This document shows positions 25,279 through 34,697 of a DNA stretch of 64,000 bases, piece by piece. Location: assembly GCA_003483745.1 (NCBI GenBank), contig DMYD01000059.1, positions 50,758 through 114,757 of the forward strand, given 5' to 3'. Position 1 is the stretch's first letter. Each line of letters starts with the position of its first letter. A program made the translations under genes and the position numbers. Under the pieces are notes generated by a model. That model was not told the origin of the DNA and ran no database searches. It saw only the letters and a list, made by a program, of their open reading frames with translations. Origin of the DNA: Roseburia sp. GTDB lineage: Bacteria; Bacillota; Clostridia; Lachnospirales; Lachnospiraceae.

Positions 25279-26301
25279 ATGGAGCTGAGGAAGATGTTGA
25301 AACCACAGAGACTGGGCAACCTGTCACTGCCCGACATGGAATTGACGGAAGACAAAAAGACATGCAGAAAATTTGGACCATGTGGTGTTGGTAAAAAGGC
25401 CATTTATCTGAACAGTTTTTACATAGAAAGAAGATACTATGTTCCGATGAAGTCGGTGAAGCGTATTTTCAAAAGGATTGCGATGAGTAAAGGTGGATTT
25501 ACCGGTAAAGGTGCATTTGGCACGCTGCCTTATCTCGTGGTTGAATATGATGATGGCAAAGAAAAGCAGTGCAATTTTAAACATGAGGAGGATGTGGACC
25601 GCCTGCTTGCTTATGTGGAGGTCAACTTTCCACAGATACCGTTGCACAGTGAGGTGGCGGAGCAAAAACTCGCGGAGAAAGCAAAGCGGATGGACGAAAA
25701 GCAGCGTATCGGAAATATTTCAGAAACTGCAAAGAAAAATATCCGCTGTCTCGATAATGCAATCAAATATCTTCATAAGGATACAGATCTGTATTTGAAT
25801 CTGAGTCAGTCAGCTAAGAAGAAAAGAGTTTATGACCGGAGTAATCCGGCATACAAATGGGTTGCACTTGCAATTACACTGATGGGACTTGGGGCTTTTG
25901 GGTATGGTATATATTCATTGGCTACACACGCAGGATTTGGCATTTATTTCCTTTTGTTCGGTCTTGCTGCAATCTTTTTGTTTTCCGGCGCTAGTGTCCT
26001 TCCAACGTCACATAATAACAGAAGCTATATTGAAAAGCAGTTATTAAATGCGGTAGACGAGATGGAACAGTATATCAGAACATATCCTGATTTCCCGGTT
26101 CCGGCATGTTATGCACATCCGGTTGTACTAAAGAGGATGCAGGATATTTTAAAGGAAGGACGCGCAGAGACGATACCGGAGGCACTTAGAGTGCTGAAAG
26201 AGGATTTAAAAGCGTTAAATTCCAGTGTGGTAGTGGAACAGGAGGAATACGATGAAATCGTAGCCATCAAGCCGATGTTCCTTGTAATGGATTACAGATA
26301 A
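25279..26301 (+). CDS. Membrane protein of unknown function
   Basis: 340 residues. The N-terminal 120 residues are soluble and contain a PH-like pattern (YVPMKSVKRIFKRIAMSKGGF, LVVEYDDGKEKQCNFKHEEDVDRLLAYV). Residues about 120-185 are Lys/Glu-rich and helical. Two adjacent membrane helices (about 193-215 and 218-238) form a hairpin, and about 100 cytoplasmic residues follow. No enzyme motif is seen. ATG 25294 is an alternative start; both lie close to weak binding sites. It may be read from the cstA promoter, since only 43 bp separate them. Function not recognised. Confidence 0.65.
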   Translation: MELRKMLKPQRLGNLSLPDMELTEDKKTCRKFGPCGVGKKAIYLNSFYIERRYYVPMKSVKRIFKRIAMSKGGFTGKGAFGTLPYLVVEYDDGKEKQCNFKHEEDVDRLLAYVEVNFPQIPLHSEVAEQKLAEKAKRMDEKQRIGNISETAKKNIRCLDNAIKYLHKDTDLYLNLSQSAKKKRVYDRSNPAYKWVALAITLMGLGAFGYGIYSLATHAGFGIYFLLFGLAAIFLFSGASVLPTSHNNRSYIEKQLLNAVDEMEQYIRTYPDFPVPACYAHPVVLKRMQDILKEGRAETIPEALRVLKEDLKALNSSVVVEQEEYDEIVAIKPMFLVMDYR

Positions 26302-26312
26302 AAAATAAAAGA

Positions 26313-26368
26313 AAATACCGGCGGCGAAACGTTAAGAAAAGTTTTACGTTTGGCAGGCCGGTATTTTT
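26313..26368 (+). terminator. Rho-independent terminator
   Basis: AAATACCGG ... CCGGTATTT with an inner AAACGT / ACGTTT pairing, followed by TT. It separates the membrane protein from the spoIIIA operon. Confidence 0.7.
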
Positions 26369-26390
26369 ATGCATAAAAATAAGCCTGTCT

Positions 26391-26398
26391 CATAGAAT
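26391..26398 (+). promoter_or_regulatory. Possible sigma-E -10 element before spoIIIAA
   Basis: CATAGAAT differs by one base from the sigma-E -10 consensus CATACAAT and lies 27 bp before the start codon. A convincing -35 at normal spacing is not clear. Mother-cell sigma-E control of spoIIIA is established in Bacillus. Confidence 0.4.
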
Positions 26399-26424
26399 GA
26401 ATTAAAAGAAAAGGGAGGAGGCAT

Positions 26425-27381
26425 ATGGAAAACCTAAAAGTTTTGTTTCCGGTACATATCAGAAAAAAAATAAAAAATAATCTGTGGCTGAATGATCTTG
26501 AGGAAATCCGGATCCGGGCAGGACAGCCAATCGAGCTTGCGTATTCCGGGAAAACACGTTATCTGACGGATATGGACGGTGAAATGTGTGCCTGTGTCAG
26601 AGAAAGCGTACAGAATGCAAGAGCATGTTACAGAATAACGGGCGCAGATATTGCAGAGATGTTAAGCTATATCAGCGAGTATTCCCTGTATGCATACCAG
26701 GAGGAACTAAGGCAGGGATATATTACAATTGAGGGTGGTCACCGTGTTGGAATTGCAGGGGAGATTGCAAAAGACAGGGAAGGTATTACAGGGATCAAAT
26801 ATATTAGTTTTATGAATATCCGTGTGGCACATGAAAAAAAAGGATGTGCAGAAAAAATTCTGCCTTTTCTGAAGGATGGAGAAAGTATTTATAATACACT
26901 GCTGGTGTCAAAACCGGGTGCAGGCAAAACAACCTGTCTGCGGGATTGTATCCGCAGTCTCTCAAATGGGAAAGAAGGCTGGGAAGGTATGAAAATCTGT
27001 GTGGTGGATGAGAGGTCTGAGATTGCAGCCTGTCATCTTGGAATTCCACAAAATGATATGGGAATACGAACGGATGTTTTGTCTGGATGCGTGAAATCAG
27101 AGGGAATGATGCTTATGCTGCGCTCCATGTCCCCGCAGATCATAGCAGTGGACGAACTTGGAGGGAAAAAAGATTTTCAGGCAGTCGAACAGGCAGCCTG
27201 TTCCGGGGTACGGATTCTTGGAACAGTACATGCGGATACAGTGGAAGAATTATGGGAGAAACCATATCTGAAAAAGTGGATGAAGCGTGGAATTTTTGAA
27301 CGATTTATTCTGATCCGGCATAACCGGTCCGGCGAGCGGGATTTTCAGGTTTTTAACGGAAAAAGAGAACAGTTATGCTAA
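26425..27381 (+). CDS. spoIIIAA: Stage III sporulation protein AA (secretion-type ATPase)
   Basis: 318 residues. Walker A KPGAGKTT (163-170) and a Walker B region IIAVDELGG near residue 238 define an ATPase related to type II/IV secretion ATPases, as in SpoIIIAA. An N-terminal domain (EEIRIRAGQPIEL) precedes it. It powers or builds the SpoIIIA-SpoIIQ channel between mother cell and forespore. The start follows GGGAGGAGG. It overlaps spoIIIAB by 7 bp. Confidence 0.95.
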   Translation: MENLKVLFPVHIRKKIKNNLWLNDLEEIRIRAGQPIELAYSGKTRYLTDMDGEMCACVRESVQNARACYRITGADIAEMLSYISEYSLYAYQEELRQGYITIEGGHRVGIAGEIAKDREGITGIKYISFMNIRVAHEKKGCAEKILPFLKDGESIYNTLLVSKPGAGKTTCLRDCIRSLSNGKEGWEGMKICVVDERSEIAACHLGIPQNDMGIRTDVLSGCVKSEGMMLMLRSMSPQIIAVDELGGKKDFQAVEQAACSGVRILGTVHADTVEELWEKPYLKKWMKRGIFERFILIRHNRSGERDFQVFNGKREQLC

Positions 27382-27893
27382 AGCTGATAGGTGGTATTCT
27401 GGTTGCAGGTTCCGGGGTTGGACTTGCAGTAAACATGATCGCTGAAATCAGGCAGCATCTGCTTAGATTGTATGAAATCCGTCAGCTTCTCATAAATATT
27501 TCGGGAGAGGCAGCACTCGCATTACTTCCGATGGAGCATATTTTGAATCAACCGACGCTGACGAACGATGTGGTGTTGCAAAAAGTATGCGGACAGATTG
27601 CTGATCGTCTTGCTGCTAAAAAGGTAGAAAGCGGAGGTGAAATCTGGCGGGATATATTTTGGAAAAATCGAAAAGAATTGGGAATCTGTGCGTCTGAACT
27701 TGAGATTATTGCGAATGCCGGAAATGCTTTTTTTGGAAGAAATATAAAAGAGAATGAAAGAATGCTTTCTATTTATTTAGAGAGGCTTAATTTTGTGATC
27801 GAACAAGAGCAAAAAGAGCAGAGAGAAAAGCAGAGAGTGGCCGGGGCGGTCAGTGTAATAGGAGGAATGATGTTAGTGATACTTTTTATATAA
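27375..27893 (+). CDS. spoIIIAB: Stage III sporulation protein AB
   Basis: 172 residues with an N-terminal membrane helix (LIGGILVAGSGVGLAVNM) and a C-terminal one (GAVSVIGGMMLVILFI), a helical soluble part between them, like the type II secretion F-like domain of SpoIIIAB. It overlaps spoIIIAA by 7 bp. Recognised by position and topology. Confidence 0.9.
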   Translation: MLKLIGGILVAGSGVGLAVNMIAEIRQHLLRLYEIRQLLINISGEAALALLPMEHILNQPTLTNDVVLQKVCGQIADRLAAKKVESGGEIWRDIFWKNRKELGICASELEIIANAGNAFFGRNIKENERMLSIYLERLNFVIEQEQKEQREKQRVAGAVSVIGGMMLVILFI

Positions 27894-27944
27894 CGCAAAA
27901 ATAAAGTGCGTATACGGCAAGCAAGAGAGGGGACTGGATTACGG

Positions 27945-28139
27945 ATGAGTGTTAATTTGATATTTAAAATTGCGGCGGTCGGGATTTTAGTCACGGTCAT
28001 CAGTCAGGTGCTAAAACATAGCGGAAGGGAGGAACATGCATTTCTGACAAGCCTTGCGGGATTGCTGATTGTCCTCTTTTGGATTGTTCCTTATATTTAT
28101 GAATTGTTTGAAACAATGCAGTCACTGTTTGCATTATAA
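27945..28139 (+). CDS. spoIIIAC: Stage III sporulation protein AC
   Basis: 64 residues, two membrane helices (IFKIAAVGILVTVISQVL and LAGLLIVLFWIVPYIYELF), the size and pattern of SpoIIIAC. The ATG at 27945 gives the normal length; the frame is open 13 codons upstream but that part is intergenic. Confidence 0.9.
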   Translation: MSVNLIFKIAAVGILVTVISQVLKHSGREEHAFLTSLAGLLIVLFWIVPYIYELFETMQSLFAL

Positions 28140-28168
28140 GATGTTACAGAATGGGAATGAGGCATGAA

Positions 28169-28552
28169 ATGGATATTTTAAGAATAGCGGTTCTTGGTAT
28201 CGCAGGAGTACTTCTGGCACTTTTACTGCAGAAAGAAAAAAGTGAATACAGCATGTTTATCAGTATGGCAGTCTGCATCTGCATTTTTATTTATATTATT
28301 GGAAAGGTGGAGACTGTCATCGATTTTGCAAAAAAAATGCAGACGTTTGTTGCAGTGGATCAGACGTATATCACACTGATATTAAAAATGGTTGGGATCA
28401 CCTATGTGGCGGAGTTTGCGATGAATATCTGTAAAGATGCCGGATATGCGGCAGTCGGAAATCAGATCGAACTGTTTGCCAAGCTGTCGATTCTGGTGCT
28501 TAGTATTCCGGTTTTGACGGTTTTTTTAGAGACAGTCGGGAGCTTTTTATGA
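28169..28552 (+). CDS. spoIIIAD: Stage III sporulation protein AD
   Basis: 127 residues, four membrane helices, ending MKMVGITYVAEFAMNICKDAGYAAVGNQIELFAKLSILVLSIPVL-type segment, characteristic of SpoIIIAD. It is structurally related to SpoIIIAC. ATG 28169 follows ATGAGG; an ATG at 28151 is also in frame. Its stop overlaps the start of spoIIIAE (ATGA). Confidence 0.9.
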   Translation: MDILRIAVLGIAGVLLALLLQKEKSEYSMFISMAVCICIFIYIIGKVETVIDFAKKMQTFVAVDQTYITLILKMVGITYVAEFAMNICKDAGYAAVGNQIELFAKLSILVLSIPVLTVFLETVGSFL

Positions 28553-29700
28553 AAAAATGGGGAGTGTGTGTGATATGTATTCTGTTACTCTGTGTGATTG
28601 AGACGGTTCCGGTTTTCGCATCTGAAAAAAATACTCAGGATTATTTAGGGAACATGACAGAAGAACTGGATTTTTCGAAGCTGGATCATTTTATGAGACA
28701 GGATGCAGAGGATAGTGGGATTACATTTTCAGAACTGGTGAAAGAATTACTGTATCAGGAGAAGCCAGGGGCACTGTATCAGCAGATCGGACCATGGCTA
28801 ATAGGGCAATTATGTGAGTCAGTCTGTGAAAACCGCAAAATATTAGTGGAGGTGGTGCTGCTTGCCGTGTGTTTTTCTGTACTTAAAAATTTTGCCGGTG
28901 CGTTTGCGTCATCTTATGTATCAGATCTTTGTTTTATCCTTGTATTCTGTGTATTAGCAGTCTTGATGCTGCAGTCATTTCTGACGTTTCGTGAGATTGT
29001 GTGCGGTGTATTGGAAAAGAGTGTGGATTTTTTTCAGATTTTTATACCGACATTTAGTATTGCAATGCTTTTTTCAGCGGGAGAAAGCATTGCATCGGGC
29101 TTCTATCAGACGGCTTTTCTGATCATATATCTGATCGAGTGGCTGTTTTTAACCATTTTAGTGCCAATGATCCATATTTATATACTGACTGTGCTGATCA
29201 ATTATTTCTTTGAGGAAGAAAAGTTTGCAAACATGATGGAATTGATTGGAGGACTGATCGGGTGGGCAATCAGATCTGCCGGAATCATTGTACTTGGGCT
29301 GAATGTTGTGCAGGGGATCGTTGCACCGGCAAAAGACAGGCTGCTTTATGGGACAGCAGGACGGGCAATGGCAATGATACCCGGAATTGGTAATACAGTG
29401 AATGGTGTCAGTGAACTTTTGCTTGGTTCTGGAATTATGATCCGGAACTGTGTTGGAGCAGCCGGATTGATCGTACTGATTATTTTAGTGGCAGTGCCGA
29501 TGGTACAGGCAGGCTGTATGGTACTTTTTTATAAAATTGTAGCTGCTGTGGTGGAACCTGTTGCAGATAAGAGAATCGCCGGATGTTTAAAGGGAATGGC
29601 ACAGGGGGGGATGCTGTACCTGAAATTGATGGGATATTGTGTGATACTGATTTTTCTGACGATCGCGCTTACGGTTGCTTCCTCCGGGTTTGGCTATTAA
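28549..29700 (+). CDS. spoIIIAE: Stage III sporulation protein AE
   Basis: 383 residues. An N-terminal signal-like helix (VCVICILLLCVIETVPVFA) is followed by a soluble segment of about 80 residues and seven or so membrane helices, the topology of SpoIIIAE, the largest membrane protein of the channel. GIGNTVNGVSELLLGSG is visible near residue 285. Start overlaps the spoIIIAD stop by 4 bp. Confidence 0.95.
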   Translation: MKKWGVCVICILLLCVIETVPVFASEKNTQDYLGNMTEELDFSKLDHFMRQDAEDSGITFSELVKELLYQEKPGALYQQIGPWLIGQLCESVCENRKILVEVVLLAVCFSVLKNFAGAFASSYVSDLCFILVFCVLAVLMLQSFLTFREIVCGVLEKSVDFFQIFIPTFSIAMLFSAGESIASGFYQTAFLIIYLIEWLFLTILVPMIHIYILTVLINYFFEEEKFANMMELIGGLIGWAIRSAGIIVLGLNVVQGIVAPAKDRLLYGTAGRAMAMIPGIGNTVNGVSELLLGSGIMIRNCVGAAGLIVLIILVAVPMVQAGCMVLFYKIVAAVVEPVADKRIAGCLKGMAQGGMLYLKLMGYCVILIFLTIALTVASSGFGY

Positions 29701-29715
29701 GAAAGTGAGAAACGG

Positions 29716-30285
29716 ATGAACGTATTGATCGGGTATATTCAAAAAATTTTTGCCCTGTTTCTGCTGCTTGTGGTTGCAAGACAGCTGATCCCGAATGGAA
29801 GATTAAAAAAATATATTTATTTTTTTACGGAACTTGTGCTCATCATTGGTGTCATGCAGCCTTTTTTTTCTTTTTGGGGGGATAATGATGCTTTACTTGA
29901 TAAGATCAGGTCTGAAACGTTTACAGAAAATTTAAGTGAGGCTTCAAGAGACATCAGCCGTATGGAGTATTTACGGAATGATTATTACCGCAGAGAATAT
30001 GAAAATGCGGCAGCGCTGGATGTAAAGGGAACTGCAGAAGGATATTTAGAACAGTTTGGATTTATGGTAAAGCAATCATCGGTGGAACTGACAGAAAATT
30101 ATGAAGTGAGAAAAATTATACTCACGGTAGCAGAAAAAGAAACCGGGGACACAGAAGGAATCTTTGTGGAACAGGGAAAAGCGCAGGGCAGCCAGATTGT
30201 GCTTGACGAACTGAAGCAGAGACTTGTGCAATATTATGGGGTTAAGGAAGATCGGATACAGATTTCGTATGGTGGTGAAGGATGA
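29716..30285 (+). CDS. spoIIIAF: Stage III sporulation protein AF
   Basis: 189 residues: two N-terminal membrane helices (FALFLLLVVARQLI, IYFFTELVLIIGVMQPFF) and a soluble ring-forming domain ending in a conserved-looking VQYYGVKEDRIQISYGG. It overlaps spoIIIAG by 4 bp. Confidence 0.9.
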   Translation: MNVLIGYIQKIFALFLLLVVARQLIPNGRLKKYIYFFTELVLIIGVMQPFFSFWGDNDALLDKIRSETFTENLSEASRDISRMEYLRNDYYRREYENAAALDVKGTAEGYLEQFGFMVKQSSVELTENYEVRKIILTVAEKETGDTEGIFVEQGKAQGSQIVLDELKQRLVQYYGVKEDRIQISYGGEG

Positions 30286-30887
30286 CGGAGAAAATCAGAG
30301 AATTTTTGCAGCAGAAAAGGTGGCTCCAGTTAAAAAAAACGGACTGGATCGCAGTTGCTCTTGTTGGGGTGCTTCTTCTTGTGGTGGCAATGCCTTCCGG
30401 TGGATATGGAAAGTATTTAGCAGAAAGCAAAAAGGAAGGTACAGCACAGGAGAAAACGGAACAAAAATACGGAAAAGAGGACTACGCGGAGTATTTAGAG
30501 CATAAATTAGAACAGGTGTTAGGACAGATGGAAGGAGTGGGGAAGGTTTCTGTCATGGTCACAGTGGCAGATCAGGGGGAAGAAATCATAGAAAAGGATA
30601 AAACAGAGCACACAGTCACGACTACGGATACGGACAGCGGGCGTATGGAGATGACGACAGAAAAAGAATATGGAGAGGAAACGGTATATGAAGAGACTGG
30701 CGGTGAAAAATCTCCGTATGTCAGCAAAGAAATACTTCCGGATATAGAGGGAGTGCTTGTTGTGGCAGAGGGAGGAGACAGCCCCCGGATTGTTTCAGAT
30801 ATTTCAGATGCCGTAAAGGCATTATTTCAGGTGGAAGCACATAGAATTAAGGTAGTAAAGATGAGTCCGAAGGAGGATGGAACGTGA
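30282..30887 (+). CDS. spoIIIAG: Stage III sporulation protein AG
   Basis: 201 residues. One membrane helix (WIAVALVGVLLLVVAMPSGG, residues 20-39), then a ring-building domain: YAEYLEHKLEQVLGQMEGVGKVSVMVT and GVLVVAEGGDSPRIVSDISDAVKALF, as in SpoIIIAG, which forms a 30-fold ring in the intermembrane space. A Glu/Thr-rich insertion lies near residues 100-150. Overlaps spoIIIAH. Confidence 0.95.
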   Translation: MTEKIREFLQQKRWLQLKKTDWIAVALVGVLLLVVAMPSGGYGKYLAESKKEGTAQEKTEQKYGKEDYAEYLEHKLEQVLGQMEGVGKVSVMVTVADQGEEIIEKDKTEHTVTTTDTDSGRMEMTTEKEYGEETVYEETGGEKSPYVSKEILPDIEGVLVVAEGGDSPRIVSDISDAVKALFQVEAHRIKVVKMSPKEDGT

Positions 30888-31723
30888 AAAAGATATTTCA
30901 GAAAAACCAGCTGATTATTACAGCACTCGCTTTGATGATTGCGGTGGCGGGATATTTCAGTTACATGAACAATCACATTGATGACGGTACAGCAGCAGAG
31001 ACGGCGGCAAATGCAGGTACAGATGCACTGAATGCAGAATATGAGATCTCGGATGAAGATCCACTGGCTGCGGAAGATATTTTTACGGATGAGGGAACCG
31101 GGGAGGAACTTGCACTTGTGGATGGAACGGAGACCGCGGATGCAGGAACCGGCGAAGATACATACGATGCCGCAGATGCAGCTATGACGGACGGTCAGGA
31201 TGTTGCGGAAAATGTGGCAGACGGTCAGAATGTTGCAGCAGATGTGAGCGCAGAAAACAGTACGGATACGGCTGCAAATGTGGCAGACATGACATCTGCA
31301 GATGCTGAGGAGATCGAAAATCCCGGAGAGGCGGTTCTTACAAGTACCGGCACTGCAAATCTCGACTATGCAGCAAGAATGAAATTAAACCGCGAACAGA
31401 TCCGGTCTAAAAATAAAGAAGCGTTATTAGAGATTGTAAACAATACGTCCGTTGCAGATAATTTAAAGCAGGATGCAGTGAACAAGATGGTGGCAATGAC
31501 GGATATCGCAGAGCGTGAAGCTGCGGCAGAAATGCTCTTAGAGGCAAAAGGATTTTCGGATGTTGTGGTCAGTATCACTGACGATAACTGCGATGTCGTA
31601 CTGAATATGGGAGAGGTGACCGATGCAAAAAGAGCACAGGTGGAGGATATCGTAAAACGGAAAACCAATATTTCCGCAGACAAGATCGTGATCACACCGA
31701 TCGTGGTAACAGACGCCGAGTAG
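30884..31723 (+). CDS. spoIIIAH: Stage III sporulation protein AH
   Basis: 279 residues, start codon GTG in a GTGA overlap. One membrane helix (residues 10-27) is followed by an unusually long, acidic Ala/Asp/Glu/Thr linker of about 140 residues with imperfect repeats (VADGQNVAADV type), and then the conserved ring-building domain (REQIRSKNKEALLEIVNN ... AKRAQVEDIVKRKTNISADKIVITPI). SpoIIIAH binds forespore SpoIIQ. The linker would hold the ring away from the membrane. The gene ends inside a terminator hairpin. Confidence 0.95.
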   Translation: MKKIFQKNQLIITALALMIAVAGYFSYMNNHIDDGTAAETAANAGTDALNAEYEISDEDPLAAEDIFTDEGTGEELALVDGTETADAGTGEDTYDAADAAMTDGQDVAENVADGQNVAADVSAENSTDTAANVADMTSADAEEIENPGEAVLTSTGTANLDYAARMKLNREQIRSKNKEALLEIVNNTSVADNLKQDAVNKMVAMTDIAEREAAAEMLLEAKGFSDVVVSITDDNCDVVLNMGEVTDAKRAQVEDIVKRKTNISADKIVITPIVVTDAE

Positions 31724-31737
31724 GGCGTCTGTTTCTT
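31709..31737 (+). terminator. Terminator of the spoIIIA operon
   Basis: ACAGACGCC / GGCGTCTGT stem, the stop codon in the loop, followed by TTTCTTT. Confidence 0.75.
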
Positions 31738-31747
31738 TGCATTTTAC

Positions 31748-31776
31748 TTGATTTTTTCATGGTTACGGTTTATCCT
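31748..31776 (+). promoter_or_regulatory. Promoter of deoB
   Basis: TTGATT (31748-31753), 17 bp spacer, TATCCT (31771-31776). Confidence 0.5.
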
Positions 31777-31841
31777 AGTACGGTAGAAAGAGAGTACATT
31801 GTGCGAAATGGATTTTCACATACAGGAATGGAGACTTTTAC

Positions 31842-32999
31842 ATGAAGAGAGTATTTTTGATCGTACTTGACAGCGTTGGGATCGGGGAAATGCCGGATGC
31901 GGCAGCTTACGGCGATGCGGGAAGTAATACCATAAGAGCTGCGGCATCCAGTCCGTATTTTTCGATGCCGAACATGAGGAAACTTGGATTTTTTAATATA
32001 GACGGAGTGGAGATCGGAGAAAAAGAAAAGGATCCTGCCGGATCTTTTGCGAGAATGACGGAGGTATCGAAAGGAAAAGATACGACGATCGGGCACTGGG
32101 AGATCGCGGGTATCATCTCAAACAGTCCGCTGCCGACTTACCCGGATGGATTTCCGCAGGAAATCTTAGATGAGTTTACAAAGAGAACGGGCAGAGGAGT
32201 GCTCTGCAATAAACCGTATTCCGGGACAGATGTCATCCGTGACTACGGGGAAGAGCATATGAAGACAGGAAAACTGATCGTATATACGTCTGCGGATTCT
32301 GTATTTCAGGTGGCAGCGCACGAGGATGTTGTTCCGGTTGAGACACTTTACGAATACTGTAAGATCGCAAGGGAGATACTGACCGGGGAAAATGGTGTGG
32401 GACGTGTGATCGCAAGACCGTTTGTCGGCACGCCGGGCAATTTCACGAGAACGGTAAGACGCCATGATTTTTCCCTGCAGCCGCCGAAGGTGACGATGCT
32501 AGACCAGCTGTGCGGACATGGATATGATGTGCGTTCCGTGGGCAAGATCATTGACATTTTTGCAGAAAAAGGAATCAAAGAGTATGTGCGCACGACTGGA
32601 AATGAGGACGGGATCAACAAGACGATCGAGTATATGAAACAGGATTTTGAGGGACTTTGTTTTACAAATCTTGTAGATTATGATATGCTCTACGGGCACC
32701 GTAATGACGTGGAGGGCTACGCAAAGGCACTGACTTATTTTGATGAGCGTCTGCCGGAGCTTCTCGCTGCAATGAGAGATGAGGATATCTTAATGATCAC
32801 GGCAGATCACGGCTGCGATCCGAGCACGCCATCGACTGATCATTCGAGAGAATATACACCGCTTGTGATGTATGGAAAACCGATCAGAGCGGGTGTTAAT
32901 TACGGAACAAGAGGCTGCTTTTCGGATATTGCGGCAACCATTCTTGCTTATTTTGATATTAAGCCGGAGTGTGCGGGAGAGGCAATCCCGATTTTATAA
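31842..32999 (+). CDS. deoB: Phosphopentomutase
   Basis: 385 residues, alkaline-phosphatase superfamily. Metal ligands are visible in LDSVGIGEMPDA (residues 8-19), the phosphorylated threonine in SKGKDTTIGHWE, and C-terminal ITADHGCDPSTPSTDHSRE. It interconverts ribose-1-phosphate and ribose-5-phosphate (and the deoxy forms) in nucleoside salvage. No other nucleoside gene is adjacent; prfC follows at 23 bp with a TTG start. Confidence 0.95.
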   Translation: MKRVFLIVLDSVGIGEMPDAAAYGDAGSNTIRAAASSPYFSMPNMRKLGFFNIDGVEIGEKEKDPAGSFARMTEVSKGKDTTIGHWEIAGIISNSPLPTYPDGFPQEILDEFTKRTGRGVLCNKPYSGTDVIRDYGEEHMKTGKLIVYTSADSVFQVAAHEDVVPVETLYEYCKIAREILTGENGVGRVIARPFVGTPGNFTRTVRRHDFSLQPPKVTMLDQLCGHGYDVRSVGKIIDIFAEKGIKEYVRTTGNEDGINKTIEYMKQDFEGLCFTNLVDYDMLYGHRNDVEGYAKALTYFDERLPELLAAMRDEDILMITADHGCDPSTPSTDHSREYTPLVMYGKPIRAGVNYGTRGCFSDIAATILAYFDIKPECAGEAIPIL

Positions 33000-33022
33000 G
33001 GATTTTGGAGGATAAAATAGTT

Positions 33023-34612
33023 TTGGCTGATTTAAGAAAAGAGATAGAAAAAAGACGTACATTTGCAATCATTTCCCACCCGGATGCAGGTAAAACGACT
33101 CTGACAGAGAAGTTTTTACTCTACGGAGGAGCAATCAATCTTGCCGGTTCCGTCAAGGGAAAGGCAACTGCACGCCATGCGGTATCTGACTGGATGGAGA
33201 TCGAGAAGGAGAGAGGTATTTCCGTTACTTCTTCTGTGTTACAGTTTAATTATGGCGGCTACTGCATCAATATTCTGGATACACCGGGACATCAGGATTT
33301 CTCGGAGGATACTTACCGTACCCTGATGGCTGCGGACTCTGCGGTCATGGTCATTGATGGATCAAAGGGTGTCGAGGCACAGACGAGAAAATTATTTAAG
33401 GTCTGCGTGATGCGTCACATCCCGATTTTTACTTTTATCAATAAAATGGACCGCGATGCGAATGATACGTTTGATCTGTTAGACGAGATTGAAAAAGAAC
33501 TTGGGATCGCAACCTGTCCGGTCAACTGGCCGATCGGTTCCGGAAAGAATTTTAAGGGTGTATATGACCGTAATACAAAAGAGGTCATGACGTTCTCCGA
33601 CACGTTAAAGGGAACAAAAGAGGGAACCGAAAAGCATATTGCAGCGGATGATCCTGCACTGATCGAGGAGATTGGACAGGACGCATACGATAAGCTGATG
33701 GAGGAGATCGAGCTTCTCGACGGGGCAAGTGCAGAGTTTGATATGGATCTTGTCACAAAAGGACAACTCTCCCCGGTATTTTTCGGATCTGCCCTGACCA
33801 ACTTTGGTGTGGAGACATTTTTACAGCATTTCTTAAAAATGACCTATTCCCCACTGCCGCGTAAAGCTGACATCGGAGAAATAGACCCATTTGATGAGCA
33901 TTTTTCCGCATTTGTATTTAAAATACAGGCAAATATGAATAAGGCACACCGTGACCGTATCGCGTTTATGCGTATTTGTTCCGGAAAATTTACCGCCGGT
34001 ATGGAGGTTACACATGTGCAGGGAGGCAACAAAAAGATCAAACTGTCGCAGCCGCAGCAGATGATGGCACAGGAGCGCCATATCGTAGACGAGGCGTATG
34101 CGGGGGATATCATCGGAGTGTTCGATCCGGGCATTTTCTCAATCGGAGATACGCTTACCACAGCAAAACCGTTCCAGTTTGAGGGAATCCCTACTTTCGC
34201 GCCGGAGCATTTCGCGAGAGTGCGCCAGGTGGATACCATGAAGCGTAAACAGTTCATGAAAGGCATGCAGCAGATCGCGCAGGAAGGTGCGATCCAGATC
34301 TTTCAGGAATATAATATGGGTATGGAAGAAGTCATCGTCGGCGTTGTCGGTGTCCTTCAGTTTGATGTTTTAAAATACCGTCTGGAAAATGAATATAATG
34401 TTGAGATCCGCATGGACAACCTGCCATACGAGCACATCCGCTGGATTGAAAACGAGGAAATCGATATGGACAAGCTTGTCGGAACTTCGGATATGAAGAA
34501 GATCCAGGATTTAAAGGGCAGACCGTTACTCTTATTTGTCAATGCATGGAGTGTTGGTATGGTGCTTGACCGAAATGAGGGACTGGTGCTCTCTGAGTTC
34601 GGGCGTGAGTAA
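33023..34612 (+). CDS. prfC: Peptide chain release factor 3
   Basis: 529 residues from a TTG start at 33023, 11 bp after GGAGG; the frame is open further up into deoB but no ATG or GTG with a binding site gives the normal length. P-loop SHPDAGKTTLTEK near residue 18, switch region ERGISVTSSVLQF, DTPGHQDFSEDTYRTL, and NKMDRD define a translation GTPase; ARVRQVDTMKRKQFMKGMQQIAQEGA is typical of RF3. It recycles RF1/RF2 after termination. Confidence 0.95.
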   Translation: MADLRKEIEKRRTFAIISHPDAGKTTLTEKFLLYGGAINLAGSVKGKATARHAVSDWMEIEKERGISVTSSVLQFNYGGYCINILDTPGHQDFSEDTYRTLMAADSAVMVIDGSKGVEAQTRKLFKVCVMRHIPIFTFINKMDRDANDTFDLLDEIEKELGIATCPVNWPIGSGKNFKGVYDRNTKEVMTFSDTLKGTKEGTEKHIAADDPALIEEIGQDAYDKLMEEIELLDGASAEFDMDLVTKGQLSPVFFGSALTNFGVETFLQHFLKMTYSPLPRKADIGEIDPFDEHFSAFVFKIQANMNKAHRDRIAFMRICSGKFTAGMEVTHVQGGNKKIKLSQPQQMMAQERHIVDEAYAGDIIGVFDPGIFSIGDTLTTAKPFQFEGIPTFAPEHFARVRQVDTMKRKQFMKGMQQIAQEGAIQIFQEYNMGMEEVIVGVVGVLQFDVLKYRLENEYNVEIRMDNLPYEHIRWIENEEIDMDKLVGTSDMKKIQDLKGRPLLLFVNAWSVGMVLDRNEGLVLSEFGRE

Positions 34613-34697
34613 AGGGCAGGTTTAGCTGGCAAAATCTGTAATACGCGGGTATTGTCAGTTAAGTGAATTTAGACAGCAGGAAAAGGAAAACAAAAAA

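Noticed and set aside
32969..33022. Upstream extension of prfC into deoB
   Set aside because: It adds an N-terminal stretch not in RF3 and lacks a ribosome site; TTG 33023 after GGAGG is better.
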